Source of the DNA: Holothuria scabra
Lineage: Eukaryota > Echinodermata > Holothuroidea > Aspidochirotida > Holothuriidae
Direction of reading: 5' to 3'
Assembly: GCA_037179385.1 (NCBI GenBank)
Contig: CM074195.1
Location: 5,574,438-5,638,437, forward strand
Length of the DNA: 64,000 bases
The notes beneath the pieces were generated by a model. It was not told the origin of the DNA. It worked only from the letters and a program-made list of their open reading frames with translations, and ran no database searches. Made by a program: the position numbers and the translations under genes. Shown one piece after another: positions 24,213-36,547 of this stretch. Numbering within the stretch: the stretch's first letter is position 1; the number at the start of each line of letters is the position of its first letter.

Positions 24213-26920
24213 GTTAATGGAAATTTAACAAAAGACCAACATGAATGTGTTGTACAATGTCAACTAGATGAAATGCTAGACTAAGATTTAATATGATTTT
24301 GAATATGGTTTAGGTTCAAATTTGGTTTCAAATACAAGTCAAACACGGTGCAATACTATGGGCAAATTTTACACCCCCAGCCACTGGGGGGGGGGGGGTC
24401 CAAAGAAGTGTACAAGTAAGATGGACCTTTCACACAAAAAGAGCACATACCTGCTAAATTTAAATCAATTAATTTCTACAAACATCACAAATGTCACACA
24501 TAACTTGATTCTATAAAATGGGTAAAATTAAAGCAAACTTTTGATGGTGGAGGGAAACTGTTGTCCCTCTCTTTAAAAATAGAATACCTCATCATGCGGA
24601 TCAAGGGATGGGTCCTTGCTATAGTTACAAACTGTCTGCCATTTCTATCATAAGTTTAAAGCTAATGTATTACTTTTTGTTTAAGAAATGCATGCTGCTC
24701 ACAAAGGCCCGTTACTGAAATACAGCACCTTCTGGAAACTCAAAATCAGCCATATGCATGTGGCAGCCTATGCAATATCAGAGCTGCCAACACTGAGGTC
24801 CTGAAATCAGGAAGATTTACCTCATAAATCAGGAAGATTTCAGGGATTTATGTGTATTTCAACGGGGGAAATTCTGTTCTCAATCAGGAAGATTTTATAT
24901 TTTGCATGTTTGGAGGTGAAATTTTCAGGAAGTCTTCTGCAAAATCAGGAAGACTTGGCAGCTCTGCAATATCCTGAAAGGATGTGCAGTGTTGCACATC
25001 TATAAACTCTCTCAAAAAAAAGACTGAATTGATGGTAAGCAAATGGCTCAGGGAACTAATTGATAAGGAAGTTGTGGTCATTAGTGACTACCAATATAAA
25101 ATAATAAAACGGTATTATAATTGTAATTTATTGAAACTCACAGAATCACAAGTTGATTGACTTCATGTGAATTCATGCACTCAAACTTTTAAGTTGTCCA
25201 CAGGACAACCTTCTTGTAATATTTGGTAGTCAGAGAAAATTCTGGGGCCATTTAAGTAACCTTTAGTTTTCATCCCCAATGCCAAAATCTATCGCTAAAT
25301 TTTAAATCCATCGCAATTTAGCACCTGATTTCTCAAAATGACTTCAATAATCTTTACTTAAAATCAATTCACCAATTTTTCTTGCTGAGTTTTGTTGTTT
25401 GCCATATGTTAAGGGGAACCAAAAATGCATCCCTATTGCTTCTAGCAAAACTTTCTAGTTAGCGAGCAACTGTAGCAATGATTGCTAAAATTATTGCAAA
25501 TGAAAATGGCCCCTGGTCTTGTGTCAGGCTGCCTGTTAAAATCCTACACTGCCAAGACTTACATATCTTTACAGTATCATGGAAGTGCGACCAGATCACA
25601 ATAAGTTTTAAGGGAGAGATGCCATTCTTCATAGTGACACAGTCAAGTATATGGATATGAATTTGGGCATGTTATTTCTACGGTTCCAATAAACTTTGAA
25701 ATGCACAAATTCCCTGCTTGGGTATGTACATGGGTAGAAAGTTAATGTTTCATAAGTGTCAATGCTATAATGATGAACTTAAAAGCTGCCCACATAGCAT
25801 ATGGACAAATACATCACAATCCTTCATGAAAACATGTGCTTTTCATGGTTTTCAAACAAATAACCCACTGTGGTGTAGTGGTTGTGGAATATGTAAACAA
25901 TATTCATCTCCTGTAGTATTTGAGGCTACTAAAAGGGGAAGACTTATGCCTTATATGAACATCTGCAAAGGTATTTTGATACAGTTACACCAAATCTTTG
26001 CATTTTCCAGCAGATTTTCAACCTGCTGTTACATTCTAATCTAGCTGACATTGTTTTACACAAGCCTATTAGTTTGGAAGTTAAGTCCCATCTTACTAGC
26101 CAAAAAAATTGCTGAAACATCAATGTTGCATTTCAATAAACAGTTTGTGATTTCCAATATGCAGTAAATTCATACACAATCCCTCCTTCACAAAGTCTTA
26201 CCATCATAGAGGACTAAGTTTGTTGTTTTCACAGTTCCACTAATTAGTAAAATTCCATGCTAACATCAAGAAATCTCATTAACCTTTGCAAAAACAAATC
26301 CTCTTGTGTTCAAACCAAAGTGACATGGACAAACAAACCTCTTGGCAAAATAGGACTCAAATAGGATTCATTAAAAATTTGACAAATTTACATTAAATTT
26401 TGCTTATGGGATTTGAGGATGTGAAAGAGCTTCAAGTGTAGCAGAGGAAGGGTTTATGCAACTGGGAGAGACATTTTCTGAGCACTTGCAGGGACAACAG
26501 CTTTCAACAACTGTGTAGACTCTGTAAGGTTAATTATTTCACAAGGAAATTAGGTGAATAAAGGAGAGGAATCTGGGAAAAGTTAGCGATAGGACTAAAA
26601 GAACTAGTTCTCTTTTCACCCCACGTGTTTGAGAAATTTCTGGATGCCCCACATCCTGCAGATGTGTAGAAGGCACAAAACCAAGAAGAGCAATGGCTTG
26701 GAGAGCACAAGGACCATTTTGTCCTTTCCATTCATGGAAACAAAACAAAGGCAAATGTAGAACAAAGTTTTGTCCTACCCAATCTCAGGCAGGGCACAAA
26801 ACCAAAACAAGTGAGGGAATACACCAAAAATTGGTTTAAACTGTTAACATTTTGCAACATTTCAAAATAAATGAGGGGTAGTGCCCCAACCTTGCCCACC
26901 CACCAGCTCTGTAACCCTAC
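24213..26920 (-). other. CAMTA: CAMTA intron, remaining part
   Basis: Rest of the 3026-bp GT-AG intron (23895-26920). It contains the 186-bp MITE at 24780 and a G-run near 24385-24395. Apart from that I see no gene or element. Confidence 0.75.
24780..24965. mobile_element. 186-bp MITE, AGAGCTGCCAA ends, perfect 8-bp target duplication
   Basis: The ends agagctgccaa and ttggcagctct are exact inverted repeats. The flanks gcaatatc (24772-24779) and gcaatatc (24966-24973) are identical. Inside, aatcaggaagattt is repeated in both halves. The short length, inverted ends and 8-bp duplication indicate a non-autonomous hAT- or P-like transposon. Confidence 0.9.
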
Positions 26921-27724
26921 CTTGTTTGCAGATCCTTTCGATTCGTCGGCAAAGTCCTCTCCATTCTGTTGTGCAAACATCTTCTTGAGTTTCTCCAAAC
27001 TTGATGCAATATTCTCTGCCCGTTTTTTAGAAAGCTCCTCCCACATACTTTCTCTGCCTACTCCTGAAAAACCATCATGACTACCCATTCCACTGGTTGA
27101 TGGCATATTTGTTGATGCTGAGCTCAGAGGTTCTGATGATGACATCGGAGGTGGGGGTGGGGGTGGGGGCACTTTGAAAAGATCACTGCCACGAAATTCC
27201 CTACGACCATCAGGAATATCAAGTTCTCCATCCATATCTAGCAGAACCTGAAGATCATCGTACAAGGAGGTTGGTATGGATCCCTCTGATGTGTCACTAG
27301 CTCCAAGGGGAGACATATGGGGGCTGGATAAGGATTGAGGAGAATTTCCCCCTTGGGAGTGGGGGCTAACTGACAACTGGGAAAGCACACCTGAAGAAGG
27401 GGATATGTTCTCCACACCTATAGGGGAGAAGTCTGCCCCGACAGAAGAATCAGGGGTCTGGCTCGCAGGGGATGATATCATGAATGCAGGGAGCTGACTT
27501 AAGCTTTTTGGTATCTCGATGGGCTGGGACATTTGGGAGGTTAAAGCTTGTGTAGTGTTCTGTCCATCCATTTTCTCAAGACAGTCTGCAAGGGATGTGT
27601 GGCCCCTGGCCCGGGCCGTACTGATGGGTAGGCGGTGCAACCTATCACTTATTCGCAAGCATTTTGGGTTCCATTCATACAAACGGAGGGCTGCATCTTT
27701 ATGACCAAGGGCACAGGCCCACAT
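26921..27724 (-). CDS. CAMTA: CAMTA exon: last ankyrin repeats and Pro-rich/acidic linker
   Basis: 268 codons, phase 0 at both ends; acceptor gcaacag, donor gtaggg. It begins MWACALGHKDAALRLYEW...LPISTARARGHTSLADCLE, which is the end of the CAMTA ankyrin block (vertebrate MWACALGHLEAAVVLYKW). The following ~200 residues are Ser/Pro/Thr-rich, with an acidic stretch (LLDMDGELDIPD) and a run of ten prolines near the middle. The last part (EELSKKRAENIASSLEKLKKMF) could form a helix. The linker is poorly conserved in the family. Confidence 0.95.
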
Positions 27725-28168
27725 CTGTTGCAAAAAAGAGCAAACAACAGTGTTTATATGAAACATGAAAGGGAATTAGTACATAATTATGAGTGAGAGA
27801 TATAGGAATTTCTGCATGGGCAAAAGGTTCTTTCAAATCAAGGGTCTAAAAACAATCATTACTAAGGAAAAGGTCAAAACAGCAGATTCAAACTGCCTAG
27901 GCTGTAAGAAATTCAGAATTGAAAAAACAAATTTTTCACTTCAGGTCTGCAGATTATTAGATTTCCAGAACATTAAACTAGTAGCTGGATACTACAATCC
28001 ACAACACAAAAGGTGAATGGGGGAGCTAATGAGGCTAACTTCCCAACTCCTAGAATTTTGCTATCCTTACCCCCAAAAAAAGAAGACCCACCCTCAAAAA
28101 GAAAGGAAGACTATGGACATATTCTTCAAACTCAGCCCACAGGGGAATGGAAGATAAGAAATACGTAC
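27725..28168 (-). other. CAMTA: CAMTA intron (444 bp)
   Basis: GT-AG intron with donor gtacgt. No element is recognised. Confidence 0.8.
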
Positions 28169-28244
28169 CAGTGGGGTACAGGAGTGGTTATCAATGTTCA
28201 GAGGATCAACTTCAAGCTCCATGACTAAACATTCTCTGATGTCC
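28169..28244 (-). CDS. CAMTA: CAMTA exon: ankyrin repeat
   Basis: 76 nt; acceptor cttgtgacag, donor gtacgt. It completes the split Arg codon of the previous exon and reads DIRECLVMELEVDPLNIDNH, then SCTPL. This is the exact counterpart of vertebrate SIDLELEVDPLNVDHFSCTPL, in the ankyrin block, and leads in phase 0 into MWACALGH. Confidence 0.95.
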
Positions 28245-28345
28245 CTGTCACAAGAAACAAAACATATGTAACCAGAAAGCCAAGAGGTTTAAATGGAGTG
28301 TTTACATGCCTATCTTGGGGAGTTCTTGGAAAATTTTTGCTTTTT

Positions 28346-28625
28346 TGGCCTGTAGTGACTGTAGATGAGCATCTTGTGAATTTGGGGGCAAATCTGTTTT
28401 TTGACCTCTGGTGCTACCAGATGAAGGTCTTAAATTTTTTGATGTATTTGCTTTCTGACCTCTGGTGATCCCAGGTGAAGATCTTGGAAATTCTGTAGTA
28501 ATTTTGTCTTTTGATTTCTGGCAACTGAAAGATGACAATCTTGTGCATTCTTAAGAAATTGTGCTTTTTGACCTCTGATGTTCCTCACTTGGATGATTTT
28601 TGACATCTGGTGAACCTGGCATGAC
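28346..28625. repeat. Degenerate ~56-bp tandem array
   Basis: The word gacctctggtg or a variant starts near 28347, 28403, 28457, 28513 and 28570, giving a 54-57-bp period over four to five copies. The minus-strand open frame across it (SSPGITRGQK, SSGSTRGQK) is a by-product of the repetition. Confidence 0.7.
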
Positions 28626-29154
28626 TTCTGACCCCAACCAGAAACAACAAGGTTTGTCCTCTCATGGTGCTGTTTTCCTCTGGTGACCTCACATGACCTT
28701 TGAACTCCAGCACAAACAACAGGGTTCTTACTATCAATGTTGCAAATTTACTACCTTGAGATACCATGTTCAGAAGCTATTTTCAAGGATAAATAACTCT
28801 GCACTAAAAGAAGGACTCGACTTAATGCTCACCACACTTGAAAATTCCACTGAAAGGGGCAAAATGAAGTCACTCCCATTTTTTGCACTGTGAATTCTGG
28901 TACCATAACTAATTATACAATAGTTTTTTTCATTATGTTACAATACATTTGTAACTAGTCCCTGTCCCTGTGTCCACTGTATTATAAAAGCTCACCAGGA
29001 CTCACTGCATGTAGGTAGGGAGATTGCATGTACACAACTTACAGAAGGTAATGAGGGGGTCAAGTAAATTTATTGTTTTGTTTTACTTGTGGTACTTTTC
29101 ATGGGTTACGTTCCCAAAGATCATGTTGATATATTTGAATTTGGAAATGAGGAT

Positions 29155-29360
29155 ATTTTAGCGGTACACTGGAGGTCTGGAGTTCAACTTCTAGCCGGGC
29201 CATTCCGAAGACTTTAAAAACAGAAACTGCAGCCTTTGTACTTGGTGCTCGGGATAAGCAATGGAGTAAGGAAAGCAAGCCAGTGAGCCACAACTGGAAA
29301 AAAGACTATGGCCAGTAAAACTTAAACCAATTAGCTAGAAACTGAGCTGTAAAACTCCTT
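29155..29360 (+). mobile_element. tRNA-derived SINE, copy 2 (second head type)
   Basis: The head ends ggaggtctggagttcaactt and the body contains ataagcaatggagtaagg, aagccagtgagccacaac and taaaccaatt. It matches the family members at 6035 and 36585. Confidence 0.8.
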
Positions 29361-32300
29361 CTAGCTCACTTACTATTTACAGAGGTTTACTCTGCATTTC
29401 ATCACAACTCTGGAGTGACTGTTAATCTGGAAACGACTCTTAAGGAAACAGCCTTTCAAAGTAGTTCGAAAGTACACTGTCAACGTTAGGTCCTCTGCTC
29501 ACATTAGAACAATCAGTTGCTGCTTAGTTTTTGTGGAAATGAAAGAGGAGAAGTTAATGTGAAAATTGGGATGGATTAAAGGTAATTTAGACTATTTCAG
29601 TACTGGGTGTGAAAAAGAGGTACATTCTGTCACTTTGGGGATTAACAGGGGTGGGGGCAGAGTCCATATACTTCTTCCGCATGTAGCTCAAAATCTAAAT
29701 GGTCATGCTAAGGTGAATCTGTGATGCCATGATTGGCCAACTCCTTGACTTTCATGTGAGGGGTAGCTTTAGTGGGGTGCGAACTTTGACAAGGATGTGG
29801 GGGGGGGGGGCATTTAATGATGGCAAAATAGTGGGTAAGTCCATGGAGAAATTAATGGTGGTGTGCTCCCTTAATCATTAACAAGGAATGAACTGTCATA
29901 CACATAGGTACATATATATATTGAAATACTAACATGTTTTGAACAATTGCAGAATAGGCTTGGTGTAGTTAAACCAGGCTAGTTCAAATTTGCAACTCCT
30001 GGCTAGGACTTAGAATTGGGTGAGCTATCCAACAGCTGCAGCCAATAGCAAGCATACTAAATAAATCTCCTGTCTCTTGTCATCATCACTGCTTTGTGCA
30101 CCCTTTCTCTAAGTAATTATCAAATGGAAAACAGTAGCAAAACAGCAAGGTCAGTGTCCTGCAAAATTTCGAGTTGATGGAAAATGAAAAACTTCTTTTT
30201 AATGACATAATTGTTAATTTTCCACTTTTCCCATCATGCATCTCTTTGCTGAAGATCTGTCTATTATTTTGAGATAACAAGTTAGTGTACCTCCACATAC
30301 AACCTGAAGGCATTATTTTGGCATTTAATTGTACAATTATCAAAGCTGTCCAATTCAATTTAACCAACACCTATAAAATTTTTACAGCTTTAATAACACT
30401 TTCTGGTTATTGAACCCTTGGTTCTTTAGACAAAGGTATAGCCTCCATAATGACTTTCAAAAGACATGAAGAGAAGTTTTGCTTAATTATTACAACAGCC
30501 AAAGGAAGCCTTAGGACAACTACCTTTATGGAAAGCACGAATTAGAGAGACATAGACCTATCACATGACTCTATGAGTAAGTGAAAAAAAGAATGCTTGC
30601 AAGTTGATTAAATTTTGACTGCCAATGTCTGAAAGTTTAATTAAGAAAATGTAAATTGATGAGTGACAAAAAGCCCTTATCTTCAGAAAAACAAATAGCT
30701 GCCAAAGGCCTGGAGAAATTCGATCTTGTCATATCCTTCAGTCGCCTTTCTTACACCACATCTAAGACAATCCCTACATAAAAGGGAATAGCATTTTTTA
30801 ATAATGGATGAAACAAAGCTAAGGGCAAACCAATTTTGTGATCAGTAATCTCAATTTCAATAACCTTCGTTCACACATTTACCAGCATTCTGAGTTAAAT
30901 CTTCTTCTTCTTCAGATGCTAAGGAGTGGCTGGGATGTTTAATTATTCATTAATTAATTATTTATTAATTACACAAAACTGTAGATGCACTGATCTATAA
31001 TTCTGCACACATTTGTCAGGATCAGTTTTTGCTAACTATGATAATTCATCACAGGCAGATATATGTAGTAAGTTGCACTAACAAAGGTGCAATGTTGTTT
31101 GATTGCTTGCTTTCCTGGGAATTCCTGGGGAGGGACATTCAGTTTTTTTTTTTTTAAATTTTCACTTTTAGAGGGTGAATGAGATAAAAAGAGGTGCTAA
31201 ATGCATTTGACATATTTCCAACTTCACATTCTTCAATTTACTGACATGTATGAACAGCATTATGATCAATGGGGAGGGAGCACATGCTCCTGTTGCACCC
31301 ATCTGTATCAAAGATCCAAGAGTAACATGAATGAAAGAATTGGTATAAGAGAGTAGGGTTGGAAAAAATGTAGACCTATTTCCCAGGAAGGGAGTAAAAT
31401 TATTTCCCCAGAAAAGAGTAAAGTTTCCCACAGTTCTCCCTATATTTTTATGTACAGCTAGAAATGGGGAAATTTCTCCAAGTTGCTTAAATTTCCCTCC
31501 AAGTGGTCAAATTTCCTGGCAATGAGCCGCCCAGCTTCCGGACTCAATTCACCCATGGGTAAGAGGGAGGGCTGGTTCATAGTAAATATATCAGAGTGAG
31601 AACCAATCTTGCATGTACTTTCACTCTGACAACACATTAAGTGAATGTCAGGCAATGAAGGGAGAAGGTATTCATGCTTATGACAGCCAGCAAAATTTTA
31701 AGTGTATTAGGCAAGAATCCAGCTCTAGGTATGAACTGTGGACCCAGCACCGCAGGTTCCTTTAAGATCAACCTGACTTCCTGTTCCTCAACCATGATGT
31801 CTGCTTTGTTACAGTGCAAACGAAAAGCTTCTTGAAGAATATTTTTAACACATGGTTAAGAATGCACTGCTCATAGTAGTGGTATAGAGTGTATTCACTA
31901 ATATAACAAAGTTACTGACTGTTTATTCAGTAGAGATCAAGCACAATAAAGAGCTGCCACAGTTATTAACTGTGACCTCTCCTGAACATTTGATTGTGGT
32001 TGAGGTTACACTGAAGCATGATAATAATAGATGTCAGAAAAAGTACCTAGGTTGAAAACAATACAGTACTGCCTGTTGTCCACCTTAAGTCTGAAATTTC
32101 AGAAATATATTTTTATATATTACAGAAGTAGAAACATTAATTTAAATAATCTAACTCCCGTCTTCACTGGACATTCTTGAGATGGGATGTAAAATGTTGA
32201 AGTTAATTCACTCAGTTGGATATGGTCGACTGTGTAACAACTTTGTGACATCAGTCTGTATTTCTTTTTTTCTCTCGAAAATTACTGCACCTTGTGCAAA

Positions 32301-32786
32301 AATAAGGTTTTGTTCTTACTGTTAGGGGTTGACTCGTTTAGTAAAACAAGCCCTGACTTCTATTCTACATGCTACGCAACAAAACAGGAATTGTTCAAGG
32401 TCATACAATTATTCTCAATCTCAAAACGACACAAATCAGGTAATATCATCTATTCAAATAGAACAAAACAAATAATTGTTCAACAGACTACTATGATGCC
32501 AGTAAAATCAATTTCAATATTTAATATCTCACCATTGGGACGGGCTATAACAGTATGAGTTGGGTGGATAAGATTCACTTTGCCAACTTCTACTATGTAT
32601 AAATTTTTTAAATTCTAGACTTAAGCTACACAAGGAATTGTAGGAAAACCTTTTGATTTCAGTAAATTGAATGGATAAAGAAATTATTTGCAAAGGCTAC
32701 ACAGGACTCATTTTAAATGTGTGTGAATAAGGGAAAAACTAGGAAAGGTCAACATCATACAGCCACCATCAGTCATATCTTCCTAC

Positions 32787-32983
32787 CTCCATTGCCTGAG
32801 AGTCTTGATGAGATTGGCATAGCCAAGGGCAGCTGCATAGTGAAGCAAGGACATTCCTCGTGGAACCTGATCTCTGGTAAGAAGGAGGGCGCTGTCTGAA
32901 GGTGTAATCTGCATCAGTTTTTCACAAATGTTGATGACTCTCTCCTCAAACGAAAGATGAGAATTGCATAGACCAGAAGTACC
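32787..32983 (-). CDS. CAMTA: CAMTA exon: ankyrin block start
   Basis: 197 nt; acceptor ttttttctcag, donor gtagga. It encodes SFEERVINICEKLMQITPSD followed by GMSLLHYAAALGYANLIKTL and RQWR. The segment MSLLHYAAALGYANLIKTL is the CAMTA ankyrin repeat equivalent to vertebrate MTLLHLAAAQGYATLIQTL. It ends two bases into an Arg codon that the exon at 28244 completes. Confidence 0.95.
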
Positions 32984-33199
32984 CTGAGAAAAAAATGGAT
33001 CAACATGGTGACTTGAAATAAGCAATAGAGCTACTTTGAACTTTGCCTTATGAAGGATCTGCCATCCAACCATCCACCACACTCTCAGTGTTGCTATGGA
33101 TACCATAAATTTGAGCAGTACATCACTCTTCAATTTTGAACTCTTAAACCAAAATGATTCACACTTTATAGAAGATTCCAATTAGCGCTTGTTTTTACT

Positions 33200-33415
33200 G
33201 TCTGTAGGCAGCCATTAGTGGGGTCAATCAGCATTTAATCGTCTTCATTTATTGTCTACTTGAATTTCAAATCCTCATATTCAGTGAAGTTGAGAAAATT
33301 AAGATACACCTCAGTGTACAACCATCCACGGAACAGATAAGGAAGAAAATTTAAAGATTAAAGGTGATGGACCCCAGTAATGGCCGACTAAAATCAGACC
33401 ATCACAATTTGTCTG
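33200..33415. repeat. ~215-bp foldback repeat, copy of 44605-44820
   Basis: Inverted arms surround a core (ttagtggggtcaatcagc...taatcgtctt on the left; ttaaaggtgatggaccccag...agaccatcac on the right). A direct copy with the same order of blocks lies near 44605-44820. Confidence 0.65.
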
Positions 33416-33849
33416 GATTCGTCTATAGGATAAACAGCATAATTTGATAAAATCTCAAAACTATGACAAATTTGCAGTGAATATTGACTATTTAACCCCT
33501 TAACTATGCATGGTTTCCCTGCAAAACTATAATTTACCATTACTTTATATCTGTGGTTTCCCTGCAAAACCATAACACTCGGCTGTGTCCTTGATTGCAA
33601 ATTATAAACCTATGGCATGTAATCATGTTTTGGACATGGAATAGGCTCGAATAGGAGATACTTTATACATATGTATCCTCTTTTGGTATAGTGAGCGCAA
33701 TATGGCAGCATCCATCCATATAAAAACTTGTTTTGTGGAACCCTTACATATGTATTGTGTATATGTAATATAACATATAGCTCAGTATGGTGAGATGGTC
33801 CCCTTTTAAAGCGAAGGGGTTAACTGACATCACAACCAAACACCCCTTT

Positions 33850-34510
33850 GCATTATGTGAAATAGCCCTTAATAACATCAAAACAGTCTAAAACCTGACT
33901 TTTGAAGGGAAAGTTAGGATGTCACTTGACTTGTGTTTGCACCTACACCACGGACTTCCTATACATGGACAGAGCATACTGCACTGTACATTGTCGCTAC
34001 TGTACATGTGAGAAAAATCGCACCAAGATAGCTGTCTGCTATGGTCTTGTGTGAAAGTTTGGAATTGCTCAAGTATGTCACCATCTTTTGCAAGAAAGAT
34101 GAAATATTTTTGAAATATTGAAAGGTAAGGTCAAAATCACTTCACACATTGCAGGAACATGATATTGTTTTCCATTCAAGTTTAACTTTTGCTTAAAATA
34201 TTACAGATTCATCGTCAAATCAGACGATTCATAGCCTCACAGCGTCCATCTTGGTTCACCTTTTTTGTCCCAGCTGGTGGCAACCATCTACAGATAGGAT
34301 GGATACATTACATGCTGTGTCCATGTATACAAGTCTGTGACCTACACTTTATGGCAACTCCAATGCTTAAATATTTTTAAAATCAATAAAAATATGACAA
34401 AATACAACACACATCACGGACATTAATCAACTAAAATCCCACCTTTTCCCCCATATACCACGTTTTAGACTGTTTAATGGTAGGTAATTTAAATAGGGCT
34501 ACTTCTTGTA
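33850..34510. mobile_element. Inverted-repeat MITE interrupted by a second MITE
   Basis: The outer arms (attatgtgaaatagcccttaa ... agtctaaaacctgactttt and cacgttttagactgtttaa ... aatagggctacttcttgtat) match the ~280-bp element at 8529. The middle is split by the 391-bp element at 33949-34339. Confidence 0.75.
33949..34339. mobile_element. 391-bp foldback MITE, copy C, nested, perfect 8-bp target duplication
   Basis: The ends are cacggacttcctatacatgg and, inward from the right, cacagacttgtatacatgga. The target duplication is acctacac at 33941-33948 and 34340-34347. The element contains the inner gcaccaagatagctg arm. It is inserted in the outer MITE at a position whose empty counterpart is near 8623-8632. 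Confidence 0.88.
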
Positions 34511-35764
34511 TGTGGGTAAAAGTTGCTTTCAAATCAAAACTTGAAATTCAGTTATGTCAGAAAAGCAAACTTAACACAAAGTGACTACTGACCATAAAAT
34601 CAAAAAAAAGATATTCTAGAACTGGCATTTGCTTTCATCAAATAACCACATGCTTTTTAAAATTTTCAGAATCAAGTATGTTAACTGCATGCTGTTGTAC
34701 CAAGCAAGGGCTAAAAAATAACTCCCAACCTTTTCATGTTAACTTTTGAAATGAACATTGCGATAAAGTACAGATAGCACAGAATGATTTGGGAATTATC
34801 CCCAACACCCCAGAGTTTAATTGTGCTCATCTGTTTTAAATGAAAAGATTGATATTTCTCAGACTTTAACTACCAGTTTTGCTACAAAAACACTTTTTTC
34901 AATATCAAAAATTTCAATACAAAACAAAGAGACCTGAAATTTGCCTGTGTCGATTCACCCCAAGTCAAGAAAACAGAAGGAATAATTTGCAGCTGATGTT
35001 TTCAATATGATATAGAGCTTTTATTGAAATTAAAAAGAAACAGTACTCCTCCTTGGATATTAGATATTTGCCAGATGCAAAAAAAAAAAAAAAAATCTCT
35101 CTAGGGGTTGCAATAATACTTGGCACATTTATTCATTTTTTTATTTACTGATATATGCGATTGAGGTTGTAAAAAGAAAAGTGCAATAGTTTAGCTGTTT
35201 TTCATCATGTTCATCAGAATGTAGCATTTCAGAGTATGAAATATGGGTGAGAAACTGCATCTTCATTTTTTATTTTTGTAATGATTATTGTAAATATAAT
35301 TTTGCACTGTTATATACAATCAGCTGCAACAATTTACACTATTTCTATGATTTTTTTTTGGGAGAAAATTCATTTCACCCTTGCCACACATGTTTTTCCA
35401 GACTTAAGGACGGATCACACCTCAAAGATTTTCAATCAGAAATCAAATGCAATTTTTTTTTTTTTTTTTTAAAATGGAGCAAAACTTCTTTATCCAATCT
35501 GTTATTTGCACTGTATCCTATAAACACTGTTTGTGGAGGTGACTTCAGAAAATAATTAGATAACATTTCAGTTTAGTAGTCCCCCACTACAAATCATGTA
35601 TTTACAAAGACTGGCCAATTTTTAGCTCTATCTGACCAAAGATGGAGAAAATCATACATATTTAACACTTGAACCATCATCGAACCCCATAAAAAAATTC
35701 TACAGAGGTCCCCTGTGAAAGAGGATAACTCATCCTTAAACCTTGTAGCATAGTAGTCAGGGCT

Positions 35765-36110
35765 AGATTTTTGTGGTTGTCCAATTGTCCAGGACAACTA
35801 AAATTCCACAGGGACATCCAAAAGTTAAGGGTTGGTCGTCCGATGGACAACCATTTTCCTCTCGCATTAAAGAAGAATACTGCTGACTGATCAACTCTTT
35901 CAACTTTTTCCATCCTACAGAAATTTCAGAATTCAAGTGTGTTTGTCTCTCAAACATCACATCTTTGCAGTCTTCAAGACCAGTAATACTATAGGCCTAC
36001 ATGAACACAATTCATGTTTTGAGACAGCAAAAAATGTTTTGGACAACCAAATTTACTTGAGGACAACTAAAAATTAGTGAAATGGTTGCCCGGAGGACAA
36101 CCATAAATTT
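35765..36110. repeat. ggacaac-rich repetitive stretch
   Basis: Words such as ttgtccaggacaactaaaa and ggacaaccat recur on both strands (gttgtcc/ggacaac) at 35775-35855 and 36040-36105, suggesting an inverted-repeat element. Boundaries and duplication are not clear. A similar word pair occurs at 25194-25210. Confidence 0.4.
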
Positions 36111-36458
36111 TTCTGAAAATCAAGGACTGATAGTACTCACTCCCTTCCTTTATCTTACTGAAAGCAATTTGATTTTTTTCCTACTCTCATCACTTGTTCC
36201 CTTTCATTTTCTTTTCTTTCATCCCCATTTCCCTACTACCCCAGCTGTCCCCCTCCTAAAGCCCTTTAATGCCCATCTACTGTATTATCGAGACTGTATT
36301 GGTCGAAACTAAAGGGAAACCTAAAAATGATTCCTCTTACTGTCTCCACCTCAGAAAGGTTGTAATGATCATGCCTTTGCATTCATCTGTTTTTCATATC
36401 TTTTTTGATCAGGGGTGGAAATCGGTAGGGAGGATATTTTGGATAATTATTTCTTTAC

Positions 36459-36547
36459 CTGTTGTTGAGTGACATTTGATGAAACATGGCAGAGCCTTTT
36501 CTCAATTAGTTCCAACCTCTCCAGCAAAGCCATTTGAAACTGCCTCT
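36459..36547 (-). CDS. CAMTA: CAMTA exon: helix between TIG and ankyrin block
   Basis: 89 nt; acceptor ccttttacag, donor gtaaag. It completes a Glu codon and encodes RQFQMALLERLELIEKRLCH, then VSSNVTQQQ. It corresponds to vertebrate NQFRMSILERLEQMERRMAE and is probably an amphipathic helix. Phase 0 at its end. Confidence 0.94.

Larger units (their letters stand above)
28245..32786 (-). other. CAMTA: CAMTA intron (4542 bp)
   Basis: GT-AG intron with a ~56-bp degenerate tandem array (28346-28625), a SINE (29155-29360), a G-run near 29800, and AT-rich unassigned sequence. A run of ttaattaattatttattaatt lies near 30950-30970. Confidence 0.75.
32984..36458 (-). other. CAMTA: CAMTA intron (3475 bp)
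   Basis: GT-AG intron. It holds a foldback repeat at about 33200-33415, the nested MITE pair at 33850-34510, A and T homopolymer runs near 35076-35092 and 35452-35471, and a ggacaac-rich stretch at 35775-36105. Confidence 0.75.

Noticed and set aside
26534..26920. Extension of the CAMTA exon past 26921, since the reading frame stays open
   Set aside because: The donor gtaggg at 26920 lies where family similarity and phase require it; the downstream open frame has no family content and phase to the next exon is perfect without it.
28302..28538. Ser/Arg-rich small protein gene on the minus strand
   Set aside because: The repeated SSPG.TRGQK pattern follows the ~56-bp DNA tandem repeat; no start context or splice sites.
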